A stretch of DNA of 64,000 bases from assembly GCF_008634025.1 (NCBI RefSeq), contig NZ_PDCM01000001.1:4620501-4684500 (forward strand). The letters run 5' to 3'. The stretch is from Streptomyces albofaciens JCM 4342. Lineage in GTDB: Bacteria; Actinomycetota; Actinomycetes; Streptomycetales; Streptomycetaceae. A model generated the notes under the pieces. That model searched no databases, had not been told where the DNA came from, and saw only the letters and a list, made by a program, of their open reading frames with translations. The position numbers were made by a program, and so were the translations under genes. Shown here in pieces: positions 1 through 10,116 of the stretch (positions are counted from its first letter, which is position 1; each line of letters opens with the position of its first letter).

Positions 1-935
1 GATCCGCCTACGTCCGCGCGCTCCTCGGCCCGTCGGGACCACCCGGCGTCACCGTCACCGTGCTGGACAAGCTCACCTACGCGGGCAGCCTCGCCCGGCT
101 CGACCCGGTACGCGCTCACCCGGACCTGACCTTCGTGCGCGGGGACGTCTGTGACGCCGCGACGGTGCGGCGCCTGACGGCCGGGCACGACGAAATCGTC
201 CACTTCGCGGCGGAGTCGCACGTGGACCGCTCCATCGAGGACGGCTCGTGCTTCACCCGCACCAACGTGATGGGCACCCAGACCCTGCTGGACGCGGCGC
301 TGCGCAACGGGGTGCGCACCTTCGTGCACATCTCCACCGACGAGGTCTACGGCTCGGTCCCCGAGGGCGCCGCACGGGAGGAGGACCCGCTCAGGCCCAG
401 CTCGCCGTACGCGGCGTCCAAGGCCGCGGCGGACCTCGTCGCGCTTGCCCACCACCGCACGTACGGGCTGGACGTCCGGGTGACCCGCTGTTCCAACAAC
501 TTCGGCCCGTACCAGCACCCGGAGAAGGCCGTTCCGCGCTTCCTGGCCGCGGTGCTGACCGGCGGCAGCCTCCCGCTGTACGGAGACGGCCGGCAGGTCC
601 GCGACTGGCTGCACGTGGACGACCACGTCCGGGCGGTCGAACTGGTACGCACGGCCGGGCGGGCCGGAGAGACGTACAACATCGGGGGCGGCACCTCCCT
701 GAGCAACCTCGGCCTCGCGCAACACCTGCTGACGCGGTGCGGCGCGGGCCCCGACCGCATCACCCACGTCACGGACCGCAAGGGCCACGACCGCCGTTAC
801 GCGGTGGACCACAGCAAGATCACCGCGGAACTCGGATACCGGCCGCGGGCCGACTTCGCGCAGGCGCTGACCGCCACGGTGGACTGGTACCGCACCCACC
901 GGCCCTGGTGGGAGCCCTTGTTCACGTCCGTCTGA
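1..935 (+). CDS. rfbB: dTDP-glucose 4,6-dehydratase, 5' truncated by window edge
   Basis: NAD-dependent short-chain dehydrogenase-type enzyme that converts dTDP-D-glucose to dTDP-4-keto-6-deoxyglucose, the common precursor of deoxysugars such as rhamnose. The frame is open from base 3, and the text before the first internal GTG (base 60) already reads like the family (AYVRALL, then [11 protein letters not shown]). The true start and the Gly-rich NAD motif therefore lie upstream. Visible family motifs are [19 protein letters not shown], the SPYAASK catalytic Tyr/Lys and [10 protein letters not shown], plus the C-terminal [10 protein letters not shown] block. The stop is TGA at 933-935. Identification is firm. 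Whether it serves rhamnose, a cell-wall sugar or an antibiotic sugar cannot be told without the upstream neighbours. Confidence 0.95.
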   Translation, partial: SAYVRALLGPSGPPGVTVTVLDKLTYAGSLARLDPVRAHPDLTFVRGDVCDAATVRRLTAGHDEIVHFAAESHVDRSIEDGSCFTRTNVMGTQTLLDAALRNGVRTFVHISTDEVYGSVPEGAAREEDPLRPSSPYAASKAAADLVALAHHRTYGLDVRVTRCSNNFGPYQHPEKAVPRFLAAVLTGGSLPLYGDGRQVRDWLHVDDHVRAVELVRTAGRAGETYNIGGGTSLSNLGLAQHLLTRCGAGPDRITHVTDRKGHDRRYAVDHSKITAELGYRPRADFAQALTATVDWYRTHRPWWEPLFTSV

Positions 936-1068
936 GGGGGCGGACCGACGGGGCGGGGCGGCAGGGGAGGGGAGCGTCGGACACTCCGGCCCGGTCGGCC
1001 GGGCGCGTTGGGGACATACCTGCTGCATACCCCACGGCCGCGGGCCGGAGTGCGTTGAAGGTAACACC

Positions 1069-1210
1069 GTTGAAACACTTGCGAAAGAGTTTGCGCTTCC
1101 TGGGTTGACCTTCGACCTCGGTGAACTGGACTTCTGTGGCGAAGGGTTGACCAGCGGTAAGCGGAGCCGTACGGTCTCGACCGCAAAAACTTGCTGCAAA
1201 AACCAGTACC
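1069..1210 (+). promoter_or_regulatory. Candidate promoter/operator region of alpha-amylase gene
   Basis: The 340-base gap before the amylase start is gene-free. It holds TTGACC (1147-1152), a 17-base spacer and TACGGT (1170-1175), a good vegetative-type promoter. Around it are repeated TTGCG/TTTGCG steps (1079-1095) and a duplicated GCAAAAA (1181-1203). Streptomyces amylase genes are typically controlled by a LacI-type maltose regulator (MalR/Reg1) through short repeats of TTGC type. That link is an inference from position and resemblance only. Confidence 0.45.
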
Positions 1211-1275
1211 GCCTTGTCCGGCATGGCGCGTTGCCCATCGAGGCTCCCCCACACCCCCTCAGACTGGAGCACACC

Positions 1276-2985
1276 ATGGCCAACAAGACCGTGGCCGCTG
1301 CACTCGCCCTAGTGGCAGGAGCCGCTGTGGCCATCACGGCGCCGGCACCGGCGCCGGCGCACGCCGCCGGTGCGCCCGGCGGCAAGGACGTCACGGCGGT
1401 GATGTTCGAAAGGAGCTTCTCCTCCGTGGCGAAAGCGTGCACGGAGGAGCTGGGCCCCGACGGATACGGGTACGTCCAGATCTCCCCGCCCAACGAGCAC
1501 CTCGCGGGAAGCCCCTGGTACACGGCGTACCAGCCCGTCAGCTACAAGATCGGCACCAAGCTGGGCGACCGCTCGGACCTCAAGAGCATGATCGACACGT
1601 GTCACGCCGCGGGCGTCAAGGTCGTCGCGGACACGGTCATCAACCACATGGCGAACGCCTCCGGCACCGGCTCCGCGGGCTCGCCCTTCAGCAAGTACGA
1701 CTACCCGGGCACCTACTCCGGCGCCGACCTGGACACCTGCCGGAAGAAGATCGTCAACTACCGGGACCGCTGGGAGGCCCAGAACTGCGAGATGGGCGAC
1801 CTGCCCGACCTGGACACCGGTGAGGAACACGTCCGCAAGACGATCGCGGGCTACCTGAACGACCTGCTCTCCCTGGGCATCGACGGCTTCCGCGTCGACG
1901 CGGCCAAGCACATCCCCGAGGCCGACCTCGTCAACATCAAGTCCCGGCTCACCGACCCCGGCGTCTACTGGAAGCAGGAGACCATCGGGGCCCCCGGCGA
2001 GGACGTCCAGCCGTCCGAGTACTACACCACCGGAGACGTCCAGGAGTTCACCTACGCCTACGACCTCAAGCGGGTCTTCGGCAGCGAGAAACTCGCGGTG
2101 CTGAAGAACTTCGGCGAGGGCTGGAACTACCTCCGCAGCGACAAGGCGTCCGTGTTCGTCACCAACCACGACACCGAGCGCAACGGCGGCTCCCTCAGCT
2201 ACAAGGACGGCGCCGACTACACCCTCGCCCATGTCTTCATGCTGGCCTGGCCGTACGGTTCCCCCGACGTCCACTCCGGTTACGAGTTCACCGACCACGA
2301 CGCCGGCGGCCCGAACAACGGCAGGGCCGAAGCGTGTTACAAGGACGGCTGGAAGTGCCAGCACGCCTGGCGCGAGATCGCGAGCATGGTCAAGTTCCGC
2401 AACACCTCCGCCGGGGCACCGGTGACCCACTGGTGGGACAACGGCGGCAACCAGATCGCCTTCGGCCGCGGCGACAAGGCGTACGTCGCCATCAACCACG
2501 AAGGCGCCCCGCTCACCCGCACCTTCCAGACCTCCCTGCCCGCCGGCGGCTATTGCGACGTGCAGACCGGAAAGGGCGTCACCGTCGACTCCTCCGGCCG
2601 GTTCACCGCGACCCTGGGCGCCAACACGGCCCTCGCCCTGCACGTGGGGGCCAGGAAGTGCGACAGCGCCACCCCGACCGACCCCCCGCCGGCCGCCGGA
2701 GCTTCCTTCAACGTCAAGGCCGACACCCAGTGGGGGCAGAACATCTACGTCGTCGGCGACAACGCCGCCCTCGGTGACTGGAACACCTCCAAGGCCCTCA
2801 AGCTGGACCCCGCGGGCTACCCCACCTGGAAGCTCGACGTGAAGCTGCCCGCGGGCACGTCGATCGCGTACAAGTACCTCCGCAAGGACGCGGCGGGCCA
2901 CGTCACCTGGGAGGGCGGAGCCAACCGCAGGACGACCGTCCCCTCCGGCGCCGGGATCAAGCTGAACGACACCTGGCGCAACTGA
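1276..2985 (+). CDS. Secreted alpha-amylase (GH13) with C-terminal CBM20
   Basis: Extracellular endo-acting alpha-1,4-glucanase for starch, 569 residues. ATG at 1276 is chosen because GGAG lies six bases upstream and a Sec signal peptide follows (about residues 1-31, ending AHA). The catalytic barrel shows the GH13 regions: [16 protein letters not shown] with the nucleophile Asp near residue 208, the acid/base Glu in WKQETIG near 235, and TNHD with the third carboxylate near 299. The last 100 residues form a family-20 starch-binding domain ([11 protein letters not shown]). The reading frame continues upstream to base 1105 but without a ribosome site or signal sequence there. It lies next to a second starch enzyme at 3141, which suggests a starch-use cluster. 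Confidence 0.95.
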   Translation: MANKTVAAALALVAGAAVAITAPAPAPAHAAGAPGGKDVTAVMFERSFSSVAKACTEELGPDGYGYVQISPPNEHLAGSPWYTAYQPVSYKIGTKLGDRSDLKSMIDTCHAAGVKVVADTVINHMANASGTGSAGSPFSKYDYPGTYSGADLDTCRKKIVNYRDRWEAQNCEMGDLPDLDTGEEHVRKTIAGYLNDLLSLGIDGFRVDAAKHIPEADLVNIKSRLTDPGVYWKQETIGAPGEDVQPSEYYTTGDVQEFTYAYDLKRVFGSEKLAVLKNFGEGWNYLRSDKASVFVTNHDTERNGGSLSYKDGADYTLAHVFMLAWPYGSPDVHSGYEFTDHDAGGPNNGRAEACYKDGWKCQHAWREIASMVKFRNTSAGAPVTHWWDNGGNQIAFGRGDKAYVAINHEGAPLTRTFQTSLPAGGYCDVQTGKGVTVDSSGRFTATLGANTALALHVGARKCDSATPTDPPPAAGASFNVKADTQWGQNIYVVGDNAALGDWNTSKALKLDPAGYPTWKLDVKLPAGTSIAYKYLRKDAAGHVTWEGGANRRTTVPSGAGIKLNDTWRN

Positions 2986-3009
2986 CAGCCGCCCCGCGCG
3001 ACGCGCGCC

Positions 3010-3074
3010 GGCCGCCGACAGGCGGCGGCCACCGAGAACGGCCGCCCGGCCCACCTCCCCGGTGCCGGGCGGCC
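3010..3074 (+). terminator. Two hairpins after the amylase gene
   Basis: A 7-bp stem (3010-3016 with 3024-3030) is followed by a perfect 11-bp stem, GGCCGCCCGGC at 3040-3050 with its complement at 3064-3074. GC-rich hairpins without a T tract are the usual terminator form in Streptomyces. It sits 25-90 bases after the stop and before the next gene's ribosome site. Confidence 0.6.
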
Positions 3075-3140
3075 CCCGCGTCACACGGCAGGGCGGCGGC
3101 CCGTCCGCGTCCGTCACCATGACACCGGGAAAGGCGTCAC

Positions 3141-6100
3141 ATGACCGGACCGAGACATCTCGTGACCGCGCTGGCTCTCGCGCTGCTGTCCGCGGCCCTG
3201 CCGCCTTCGGCGACCCGGGCGGCGGCCGGCGGGCCGCCCCCACCGCCGCCGGACGCCCGGCTCGCCCGGGAACCGGACCGCCCGGCCGTCAGCAGGGAAC
3301 AGTTCTACCTGCTCCTGCCCGACCGGTTCGCCGACGGTTCCCCGTCGAACAACCGGGGCGGACTGACCGGCGGCCGGACGACCACCGGATACGACCCCAC
3401 CGACAAGGACTTCTTCCAGGGCGGCGACCTGCGGGGCGCCATCGACCACCTCGACTACATCCGAGGTCTCGGCACCACCGCCATCTGGCTCGGCCCCGTG
3501 TTCAAGAACAAGCCCGTCACGGTCCGCGACGGCAGGGCGAGCGGCAACTACCACGGCTACGCCATCACCGACTTCACCCGGGTCGACCCCCACTTCGGCA
3601 CCGAGGCCGACCTGTCGGAACTCATCGACAAGGCCCACGCCAAAGGCATGAAGGTCTTCTTCGACGTCATCACCAACCACACCGCGGACACCGTCGACTA
3701 CGCCGAGAAACGGTACGGATACCGCGGCAAGGGCGCCTTCCCCTACCTGGACGCGCACGGCCGCCCCTTCGACGACAGCACCGGCACCCACCGCCCGGAC
3801 CCGGCCGGTTCCCCCTACACCCCGCGGCTCTCCACCGACCCGCAGGACCGCAAGGTGCCCGCATGGCTCAACGACCCGGCCATGTACCACAACCGCGGTA
3901 ACTCCACCTTCGCCGGAGAGAGCGCCCTGTACGGCGACTTCAAGGGCATGGACGACCTGTGGACCGAGCGGCCCGAGGTCGTACGCGGCATGGAGCGGAT
4001 CTATCAGAAGTGGGTCCACGACTTCGACGTGGACGGCTTCCGGGTCGACACGGCCAAAAACGTCGACATGGCCTTCTGGACCCAGTGGGCCACCGCACTC
4101 GACCGCTACGCCGCGCGGCACGGCCGCCCGAACTTCTTCCTCTTCGCCGAGGCGTTCTCGGCGGACGCGTCCATCACCGCCCCCTACGTCACCCAGGGCC
4201 GGCTCGACGCGACGCTGGACTTCCCGTTCCAGGCCGCCGCCCGCAACTTCGCCTCCCGGGGCGGCCCCGCCGCCGACCTCGCCCGCGTCTTCGCGCAGGA
4301 CTACCGGTACGGCACGGACCAGACCAACGCCTACAGCCAGGTCACGTTCCTCGGCAGCCACGACATGGGGCGCATCGGCAGCTTCGTCGGCCAGGACAAC
4401 CCGGGCGCCGACGACGCCGAACTGCTGCGACGGGACCGCCTGGCCCACGAGCTGATGTTCTTTTCGAGGGGCAACCCGGTCGTCTATTCCGGCGACGAAC
4501 AGGGCTTCACGGGCTCCGGCGGCGACGCGGACGCCCGCCAGACCATGTTCGCCTCGAAAGTCCCCGACTACCTGGACGACCACCGGATCGGCACCGACCG
4601 CACCGCGGCCTCCGACGCGTACGACACCACCCACCCCCTCTACCGCGCCGTCGCCGCCCTCTCCCGGCTGACCCGGGAACACCCCGCCCTGCGCGACGGT
4701 GTCCAGACCGAGCGCCTGGCCCAGGGCTCCGTGTACGCCTTCTCCCGCACCGACGTACGCCGGGGCCGCGACTACCTGGTAGCGGTCAACAACGCGGGCG
4801 AAGACCGGACCGTCACCCTGCCGACCGGCGCTGCCCACATGCCCTACCAGGCGCTCTACGGCACCAAGGGCAGGGTACGCAGCGACGGGGCCGGAAAGAT
4901 CACCGTGACCGTGCCGGCCCTGTCGGCCATCGTGTACCGAGCCACACGGCACCCGAGCCCGCCGACGGCCGCCCCCTCCCTCACGCTCCGGGCCCCGGCC
5001 GCGGGCGTCAGCGGCAGCGCGGAGATCTCCGCCGACGTCCGCGGCGGTGGACACCACCGGGTCGTCTTCGCGGCCCAGGCCGGCAACGGTCCCTGGAGGA
5101 CGCTCGGTACGGCCGACCACGCCCCCTACCGGATCACCCAGAACATCACCGCGGACCTCGCGGCCGGAACGCCGCTGCGGTACAAGGCGGTCGTCGTCGA
5201 CAGCGCCGGCCGGACCGCGAGCGACAGCGCCGTGACCACCGCCGGCCGGCCACCGGTGGCGCAGAAGCCGACGGCAGCCCGCCACTGGGCCGTCGTCCAC
5301 TACCGGCGTACCGACGGTGACCACACGGGCCTGCGTCTGCGGACCGCCGACGGCCGGACCGCCGACTTCACCGGCCGGGACGCGTACGGAGCCTTCGCCT
5401 GGCTCACCCCGGCCGAAGGCGCCGACGCGATCTCCTTCACCGTGGAGAAGGACGGCGTACCCGACGGCCCGCCACGCACCCTGCGTCTCACCTCCGCAGC
5501 GGAAGTGTGGACGGAACGGGGGAGCGACGCGGTGACGACGACGCGGCCCCCGGGCGCGTACCCGGAACAGGACCCCACGAAGGCGGTCATCCACTACCAC
5601 CGGGCCGACGGCGACTACGACGGCTGGGGCCTGCACCCCTGGACGGGAGCGGCGAGCCCCCCGGAGTGGAACGACCCGGTGCGGCCGGCGGGCCGGGACT
5701 CCTTCGGCCTGGTCTTCGAGGTCCCGCTGAACAGCCACGCGGAATCGCTCAGCTACATCCTGCACAAGAAAGAGGAGAAGGACGTCCCGGTCGACGAGAC
5801 GCTCGACTTCTCTCTTTACGGGCACGAAGTCTGGCGCGTGGCCGGAGACCCCGCCTACCTCGCTCCGACTCTGGGCGGGGCGTTCGGCCTGGACCTCGCC
5901 ACGTCGGCGGCGACCTGGCTGGACGACACCACCGTCGTGTGGCGGGGGACCGGCGCCGGGGTCGCCGGTCAGCAGCTGGTGTACGCGCCGAACGGCGGCA
6001 TCACCCTCCGGCACGGGGCACTCTCGGACGAGGGCCGGTGGCTGCGCCTGATCCCCACCCGGCTGACCGGCGCGCAACGGGCGGCCCACCCGCAGTACGC

Positions 6101-6287
6101 CGATCACCGGGCCTTCACGGTCGACCCACGGGACCGCCGGCGCATCGCCGAGGCCCGGATCAGCCGCCAGGTGATCGCCACGCAGCGGGGACAGAACGGA
6201 GCCCTGCTCGGCGCGACCACCGTCCACCGGCCCACCGCTGACCGGCCGGCGCCGGCGGTTTCTCCGGCGGAGATCCGCGCACCCTGA
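3141..6287 (+). CDS. Secreted GH13 alpha-amylase plus pullulanase-associated domains; lacks the pullulanase catalytic half
   Basis: Predicted secreted starch/pullulan-acting enzyme, 1048 residues. GGGAAAGG precedes ATG 3141, and a signal peptide covers about residues 1-28. The first catalytic domain (roughly 55-600) has all GH13 regions: DVITNHT, GFRVDTAKN, FAEAF and FLGSHD. Then come two pullulanase-associated starch-binding-like domains (one around HYRRTDGDHTG, one around HYHRADGDYDGW) and a domain ending near QYADHRAFTVDPRD. In the bifunctional Streptomyces amylopullulanases I know (about 1,700-1,800 residues), this last segment leads into the GH13_14 pullulanase barrel. Here the frame stops at TGA 6285-6287 after a proline-rich tail. 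No pullulanase sequence follows in any frame, so the debranching half is lost while the amylase half looks intact. Confidence 0.85.
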   Translation: MTGPRHLVTALALALLSAALPPSATRAAAGGPPPPPPDARLAREPDRPAVSREQFYLLLPDRFADGSPSNNRGGLTGGRTTTGYDPTDKDFFQGGDLRGAIDHLDYIRGLGTTAIWLGPVFKNKPVTVRDGRASGNYHGYAITDFTRVDPHFGTEADLSELIDKAHAKGMKVFFDVITNHTADTVDYAEKRYGYRGKGAFPYLDAHGRPFDDSTGTHRPDPAGSPYTPRLSTDPQDRKVPAWLNDPAMYHNRGNSTFAGESALYGDFKGMDDLWTERPEVVRGMERIYQKWVHDFDVDGFRVDTAKNVDMAFWTQWATALDRYAARHGRPNFFLFAEAFSADASITAPYVTQGRLDATLDFPFQAAARNFASRGGPAADLARVFAQDYRYGTDQTNAYSQVTFLGSHDMGRIGSFVGQDNPGADDAELLRRDRLAHELMFFSRGNPVVYSGDEQGFTGSGGDADARQTMFASKVPDYLDDHRIGTDRTAASDAYDTTHPLYRAVAALSRLTREHPALRDGVQTERLAQGSVYAFSRTDVRRGRDYLVAVNNAGEDRTVTLPTGAAHMPYQALYGTKGRVRSDGAGKITVTVPALSAIVYRATRHPSPPTAAPSLTLRAPAAGVSGSAEISADVRGGGHHRVVFAAQAGNGPWRTLGTADHAPYRITQNITADLAAGTPLRYKAVVVDSAGRTASDSAVTTAGRPPVAQKPTAARHWAVVHYRRTDGDHTGLRLRTADGRTADFTGRDAYGAFAWLTPAEGADAISFTVEKDGVPDGPPRTLRLTSAAEVWTERGSDAVTTTRPPGAYPEQDPTKAVIHYHRADGDYDGWGLHPWTGAASPPEWNDPVRPAGRDSFGLVFEVPLNSHAESLSYILHKKEEKDVPVDETLDFSLYGHEVWRVAGDPAYLAPTLGGAFGLDLATSAATWLDDTTVVWRGTGAGVAGQQLVYAPNGGITLRHGALSDEGRWLRLIPTRLTGAQRAAHPQYADHRAFTVDPRDRRRIAEARISRQVIATQRGQNGALLGATTVHRPTADRPAPAVSPAEIRAP

Positions 6288-6298
6288 CGCTGATGCGC

Positions 6299-6527
6299 TT
6301 TCCGCACCCCCGATTTCGCGCCCATTCATGGTTCTGCCGAGCGGCCGGAAGCTTCCCGATACCCGATGCGGAGCCCGTCGGCCCGGCTGCGGTGTGCTTT
6401 CTTGCCGCACCCCGGAGTGCCCGACGGCAGACGGCCTGCCGTTCGGCCGCCGACGGCCGAAAGGTTGCCGCGATTCCGAACTTGGCGGAATTCGGCGGCA
6501 GACCGCCGGCGGTGCTGTCGAATGCCT
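6299..6527 (+). promoter_or_regulatory. Leader/promoter module of GH62 gene, shared with GH5 gene
   Basis: The gap 6288-6571 has no gene. Three blocks recur in the same order and spacing before the GH5 gene: (1) 6299-6326, starting TTTCCGCACCCC, 25 of 28 bases matching 13963-13990; (2) 6460-6499, containing AAAGGTTGCCGCG and ACTTGGCGGAAT, matching 14117-14157; (3) TCGAATGCCT at 6518-6527, matching 14177-14186. Block 2 contains the dyad CCGAA...TTCGG, which becomes CCGGA...TCCGG in the other copy, so the pair changed together. This suggests a selected operator or RNA stem for joint control of hemicellulases. Confidence 0.6.
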
Positions 6528-6571
6528 TTCGCCGATATTCGTCAACTCGGGGGAAAGAGCTGGGAGAGGAT

Positions 6572-8101
6572 ATGGCTGCAGGCCACACAGCACGCCGGCG
6601 CCCACTGTGGCGCCGGCGACGAGGTACGGCCGGAACCGCGGTGGTGGCGCTGCTCGCCGGACTGTGCGTCGCCCTGGTCACGACACCGGCATCGGCCGCC
6701 TCGGTGGACACCGGCGCCTGGTACGTCCTGGTCAACCGCAACAGCGGCAAGGCACTGGACGTCACCAACCGGGACACCGACAACGGAGTCGGGCTCCAGC
6801 AGTACCGGCGCAACGACGGGGCCTGGCAGCAGTGGCGTTTCGTCGACTCCGGCGACGGCTCCTACCGGCTGCGATCCCGCTTCAGCGGCAAGGTCCTCGA
6901 CGTGTCCGGCCGGTCGACGGCCGACGGTGCCCGGATACAGCAGTGGGACGACACGAAGGCGTCCAGCCAGCGGTTCGGCCTGGCGAGCTCCGCAGGCGGG
7001 TACCTGCGTCTGATCAACCGGAACAGCGGAAAGGCCGTCCAGGTCGCGGGCGCCTCCACGTCCGATGCGGCGGCCATCGACCAGTCGGCCGACCGGGACG
7101 GTCCCGGCCAGCAGTGGCAGCTGGTGAAGGCCGGCACCATCGCGAACTCCCTGCCCTCGTCCTTCTCCTGGGTGTCGACCGGTGTGCTGGCGGGTCCGCG
7201 GTCGAACGCGTCGCACCGGCTCGTGTCGATCAAGGACTTCTCGGTCATCCGGTACAAGGGGAAGTACCACGTCTACGCCACCACGGCGAACACGTCCGGG
7301 AAGTGGAGCCTGGCGTACTTCAGCTTCGACAAGTGGGCGAATGCCGGCTCCGCCACCCAGCACTACCTGGACTCCTCGGCCATCGGCACCCGTTACGCGG
7401 CCGCGCCCCAGGTCTTCTACTTCGCCCCGCAGAAGCTCTGGTACATGGTCTACCAGACCGGTCCGCCCACCTATTCCACGACGACCGACCCCGCCAACCC
7501 CTCCTCCTGGTCCGCACCCGAACCACTCATCGCCTCGGAACCCGACGTGGTGACGCGGAACAAGGGCAAGGGGCAGTGGATCGACTTCTGGACCATCTGC
7601 GACACCGCGAACTGCCACCTGTTCTTCAGCGACGACAACGGGCACCTCTACCGCGCCCGGACCACGCTCGCGAACTTCCCCAACGGATTCGGTGACACCA
7701 CCATCGTGCTGTCCGACTCCCGGCCCAAGCTCTTCGAGGCGTCGAACATCTACAAGGTGTCCGGCACCAACCGGTACCTGCTGCTGGTCGAGGCCATGGG
7801 AGCGGGCGGCCGGTATTTCCGCTCCTGGACGTCCACCGGTCTGACCGGGACCTGGACCCCGCTCGCGTCCACCGAAGGCGCCCCGTTCGCGGGCAGGGCC
7901 AACGTCTCCTTCAACGGTCCCGCCTGGACCGACGACATCAGCCACGGTGAGCTGGTCCGCTCCGGCAACGACCAGAACTTGACCATCGACCCCTGCCATC
8001 TGCAATACGTCTACCAGGGACGTGACCCGCGCTCCGACGGCGAGTACGCGCAGCTGCCCTATCGCATGGGGCTGCTCACCCAGACCAATTCCCCCTGCTG
8101 A
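6572..8101 (+). CDS. Secreted alpha-L-arabinofuranosidase, CBM13 + GH62
   Basis: Removes arabinose side chains from arabinoxylan outside the cell; 509 residues. ATG 6572 follows GGGAGAGGA. The signal peptide has an Arg-rich start ([11 protein letters not shown]) and ends about residue 42 (ASA), compatible with Tat or Sec export. Residues 44-185 form a ricin-type lectin (CBM13) with three repeats, each with a QxW-type motif (QQWRF, QRFGL, QQWQL). The GH62 five-bladed propeller covers about 190-509, with [38 protein letters not shown] and IDFWTICD as typical blocks. A longer open frame upstream is the conserved leader region, not coding. The GH11 xylanase starts 55 bases downstream with no terminator visible between, so they are probably cotranscribed. 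Confidence 0.93.
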   Translation: MAAGHTARRRPLWRRRRGTAGTAVVALLAGLCVALVTTPASAASVDTGAWYVLVNRNSGKALDVTNRDTDNGVGLQQYRRNDGAWQQWRFVDSGDGSYRLRSRFSGKVLDVSGRSTADGARIQQWDDTKASSQRFGLASSAGGYLRLINRNSGKAVQVAGASTSDAAAIDQSADRDGPGQQWQLVKAGTIANSLPSSFSWVSTGVLAGPRSNASHRLVSIKDFSVIRYKGKYHVYATTANTSGKWSLAYFSFDKWANAGSATQHYLDSSAIGTRYAAAPQVFYFAPQKLWYMVYQTGPPTYSTTTDPANPSSWSAPEPLIASEPDVVTRNKGKGQWIDFWTICDTANCHLFFSDDNGHLYRARTTLANFPNGFGDTTIVLSDSRPKLFEASNIYKVSGTNRYLLLVEAMGAGGRYFRSWTSTGLTGTWTPLASTEGAPFAGRANVSFNGPAWTDDISHGELVRSGNDQNLTIDPCHLQYVYQGRDPRSDGEYAQLPYRMGLLTQTNSPC

Positions 8102-8156
8102 CCCGGCCTGTCCCAGATCATTTCCGCGTCATCACCGAAGAGGAGGAGCCCCGGGC

Positions 8157-8876
8157 GTGAAGCCGAACACCCTCTCCCGAAAACGTGAAAGCCGCCGTTT
8201 CGGCCTTCTGGCGAAAGGCATCTGTGCGCTGGCACTGGCGGCCTTGGCGTCCCTGTTGTTGCCCGGCACGGCCGGCGCCGGCCCGATCATCACGTCGAAC
8301 AAGACCGGCATCCACGAGGGTTACTACTATTCGTTCTGGACCGACAGTCCCCGGACGGTGTCCATGGACCTGGCGTCCGGCGGCAGTTACAGGACGTCGT
8401 GGCGCAACACCGGTAACTTCGTCGCGGGCAAGGGCTGGGAGGTCGGAGGCAGGAAGAGCGTCACCTATTCCGGCAGTTTCCGCCCTTCCGGCAACGCCTA
8501 CCTGGCCCTCTACGGGTGGAGCACCAATCCCCTCGTCGAGTACTACATCGTCGACAACTGGGGCACCTACCGGCCCACAGGTGCCTTCCAGGGCACGGTG
8601 ACCAGCGACGGCGGCACCTACGACATCTACCGGACGACCCGGCACAACGCCCCCTCCATCGAGGGACCGAACAAGACCTTCGACCAGTACTGGAGCGTCC
8701 GGCGGACGAAGCGTACGGGCGGCACCATCACCACCGGCAACCACTTCGACGCCTGGGCGCGCCACGGCATGCGCCTCGGCACCTTCCGCTACATGATCAT
8801 GGCGACGGAGGGCTACCGCAGCAGCGGAAGCTCGGACATCACCGTGAGCGCGTCCCCTCACCGGACGCGGCGGTGA
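8157..8876 (+). CDS. Secreted endo-1,4-beta-xylanase (GH11)
   Basis: Cleaves the xylan backbone; 239 residues, the size of a single-domain GH11 enzyme without a binding module. GTG 8157 is chosen because AGGAGGAG (8141-8148) lies just upstream and a signal peptide (about residues 1-41) follows directly. The beta-jelly-roll motifs are present: EYYIVDNWG with the nucleophile Glu near 128 and [10 protein letters not shown] with the acid/base Glu near 218. Together with the GH62 enzyme upstream this makes a minimal arabinoxylan operon. The protein ends in an Arg-rich tail (SPHRTRR) after the catalytic fold. Confidence 0.95.
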   Translation: MKPNTLSRKRESRRFGLLAKGICALALAALASLLLPGTAGAGPIITSNKTGIHEGYYYSFWTDSPRTVSMDLASGGSYRTSWRNTGNFVAGKGWEVGGRKSVTYSGSFRPSGNAYLALYGWSTNPLVEYYIVDNWGTYRPTGAFQGTVTSDGGTYDIYRTTRHNAPSIEGPNKTFDQYWSVRRTKRTGGTITTGNHFDAWARHGMRLGTFRYMIMATEGYRSSGSSDITVSASPHRTRR

Positions 8877-8961
8877 CCGAGTGGCGCGCGGAACCCACCG
8901 TGGTTGCGCGCGCCACGCGGCGCGCTGCCGGGCTGCCGGTGGGCGCCCGCACGGGGGCAGC

Positions 8962-9012
8962 CGGCCCGTACGGTCTCAGTCGGCTCGTACGGTCTCAGCC
9001 GGCCCGTACGGG
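8962..9012. repeat. 19-bp tandem array overlapping the 3' end of the kinase gene
   Basis: Units at 8962-8980, 8981-8999 and 9000-9012 (partial) share CGGCCCGTACGG. Read on the minus strand, the first unit is the end of the kinase gene (codons for PVRAG and its TGA), and the copies downstream repeat that end including TGA. The rest of the 118-base gap to the GH11 gene holds only GC-rich inverted pieces. Confidence 0.8.
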
Positions 9013-10116
9013 GGCTTGCAGTTCGACCTGGAAACCGCCCTGAGGGGTCGGGCCGGTGGTGAAGGTGCCGTCGAGCAGGTCGGCGCGTTCCCGCAGGCCG
9101 ATCAGGCCCTGCCGGGAGCTGGGGAGGGCGACCGACGGGCGGGTGGGTGCCGTGTTGGTGACGGTGACGCCGAAGCGGGCCGCGTCGTGCCACAGACGTA
9201 CCTCGGCGCGGGCTCCGGGCGCGTGTTTGCGGACGTTGGTGAGGGCTTCCTGGACCGTGCGGTAGACGGTGCGCTGGGCGGTGGTGCTGATGTCGGGCGG
9301 GAGATCGCCGGTCAGGGTCGTCTCGATGCCGCTGGTGGCGACCAGGTGGTGCAGGTCGGCCAGGGTGGGCTGGGGGGTGAGTTCGGTCGTCCTGCCGCCG
9401 GAGGCGCGCAGCAGGGTGACCATGTGGCGGAGTTCGTCGAGGGTGTTCGCGCTCAGGGAGCGGATGGTGCGGGCTGCCTCGCGGGTGTCGGTGTCCTTGG
9501 CGGCGACCTGCAGCGCTCCGGCCCGTACGGCGATGAGGCTGACCTGGTGCGAGACGACGTCGTGCATCTCGCGGGCCAGCTGGGCCCGCTCGCGGGCGAG
9601 CACGGTCTGCGCGTACAGGGCGCGTTCGTGCTCGCGGGCCTCCTCGACCTCCTGGAGCTGACGGGCCATGTCGTGCCGGGCCTGTACGAGCTGGCCGAAC
9701 AGGACCGGGGCGAAGGCCGTGGCCAGCGTGTAGACGACCTGGACGAGCGTCCAGGCGTGGTCGCCGGAGAAGGTGTCGGACAGCGGCTGGTCAAGGGCGC
9801 TGATCGCCGCGTTGAGCAGGGCGCAGCCGGCCAGCAGCGAGCGGCTGCGGGTGTGCGCGGCCAGTGTGTAAAGGGCGGTGATCGGTGCGAACGCGACGTC
9901 CAGGAAGAACGTCATGGGCAGCGTCAGCAGGAAGACGGTCAGCGGGAAGCGCCTGCGCAGGAACAGTCCGGCGCAGCCGACGGCGGCGCAGGCCAGCACG
10001 GAGGGGTGTTCCTCGTCGAGGAGACTGATCCAGGCGTCGAGGGCGGCGAAGGCCACAAGGCAGGTGTCGACGGCCCACGGCGGTACGCGCCGCCACAGCG
10101 GCTGGTCCACGCTCAC
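8995..10116 (-). CDS. NarL-family sensor histidine kinase
   Basis: Membrane sensor kinase of a two-component system, 373 residues. The start is taken as GTG 10116 because it forms a GTGA overlap with the stop of the regulator gene upstream, so the pair is translationally coupled; GTGs at 10119 and 10110 are alternatives. The N-terminal third contains about four to five hydrophobic segments. A coiled linker (EVEEAREHERALYAQTVL) then leads to the HisKA_3 box LAREMHDVVSHQVSL with the phospho-acceptor His. The ATPase domain shows EALTNVRKHA (N box) and GLIGLRERADLL (G box). The signal sensed is unknown. Its 3' end is tandemly duplicated downstream. Confidence 0.92.
   Translation of the reverse strand: MSVDQPLWRRVPPWAVDTCLVAFAALDAWISLLDEEHPSVLACAAVGCAGLFLRRRFPLTVFLLTLPMTFFLDVAFAPITALYTLAAHTRSRSLLAGCALLNAAISALDQPLSDTFSGDHAWTLVQVVYTLATAFAPVLFGQLVQARHDMARQLQEVEEAREHERALYAQTVLARERAQLAREMHDVVSHQVSLIAVRAGALQVAAKDTDTREAARTIRSLSANTLDELRHMVTLLRASGGRTTELTPQPTLADLHHLVATSGIETTLTGDLPPDISTTAQRTVYRTVQEALTNVRKHAPGARAEVRLWHDAARFGVTVTNTAPTRPSVALPSSRQGLIGLRERADLLDGTFTTGPTPQGGFQVELQAPVRAG

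Noticed and set aside
3114..6605. Very long open frame on the minus strand opposite the amylase-like gene
   Set aside because: Shadow frame caused by GC bias: low-complexity Gly/Arg/Val composition, no start signal, and a clear GH13 gene on the other strand.
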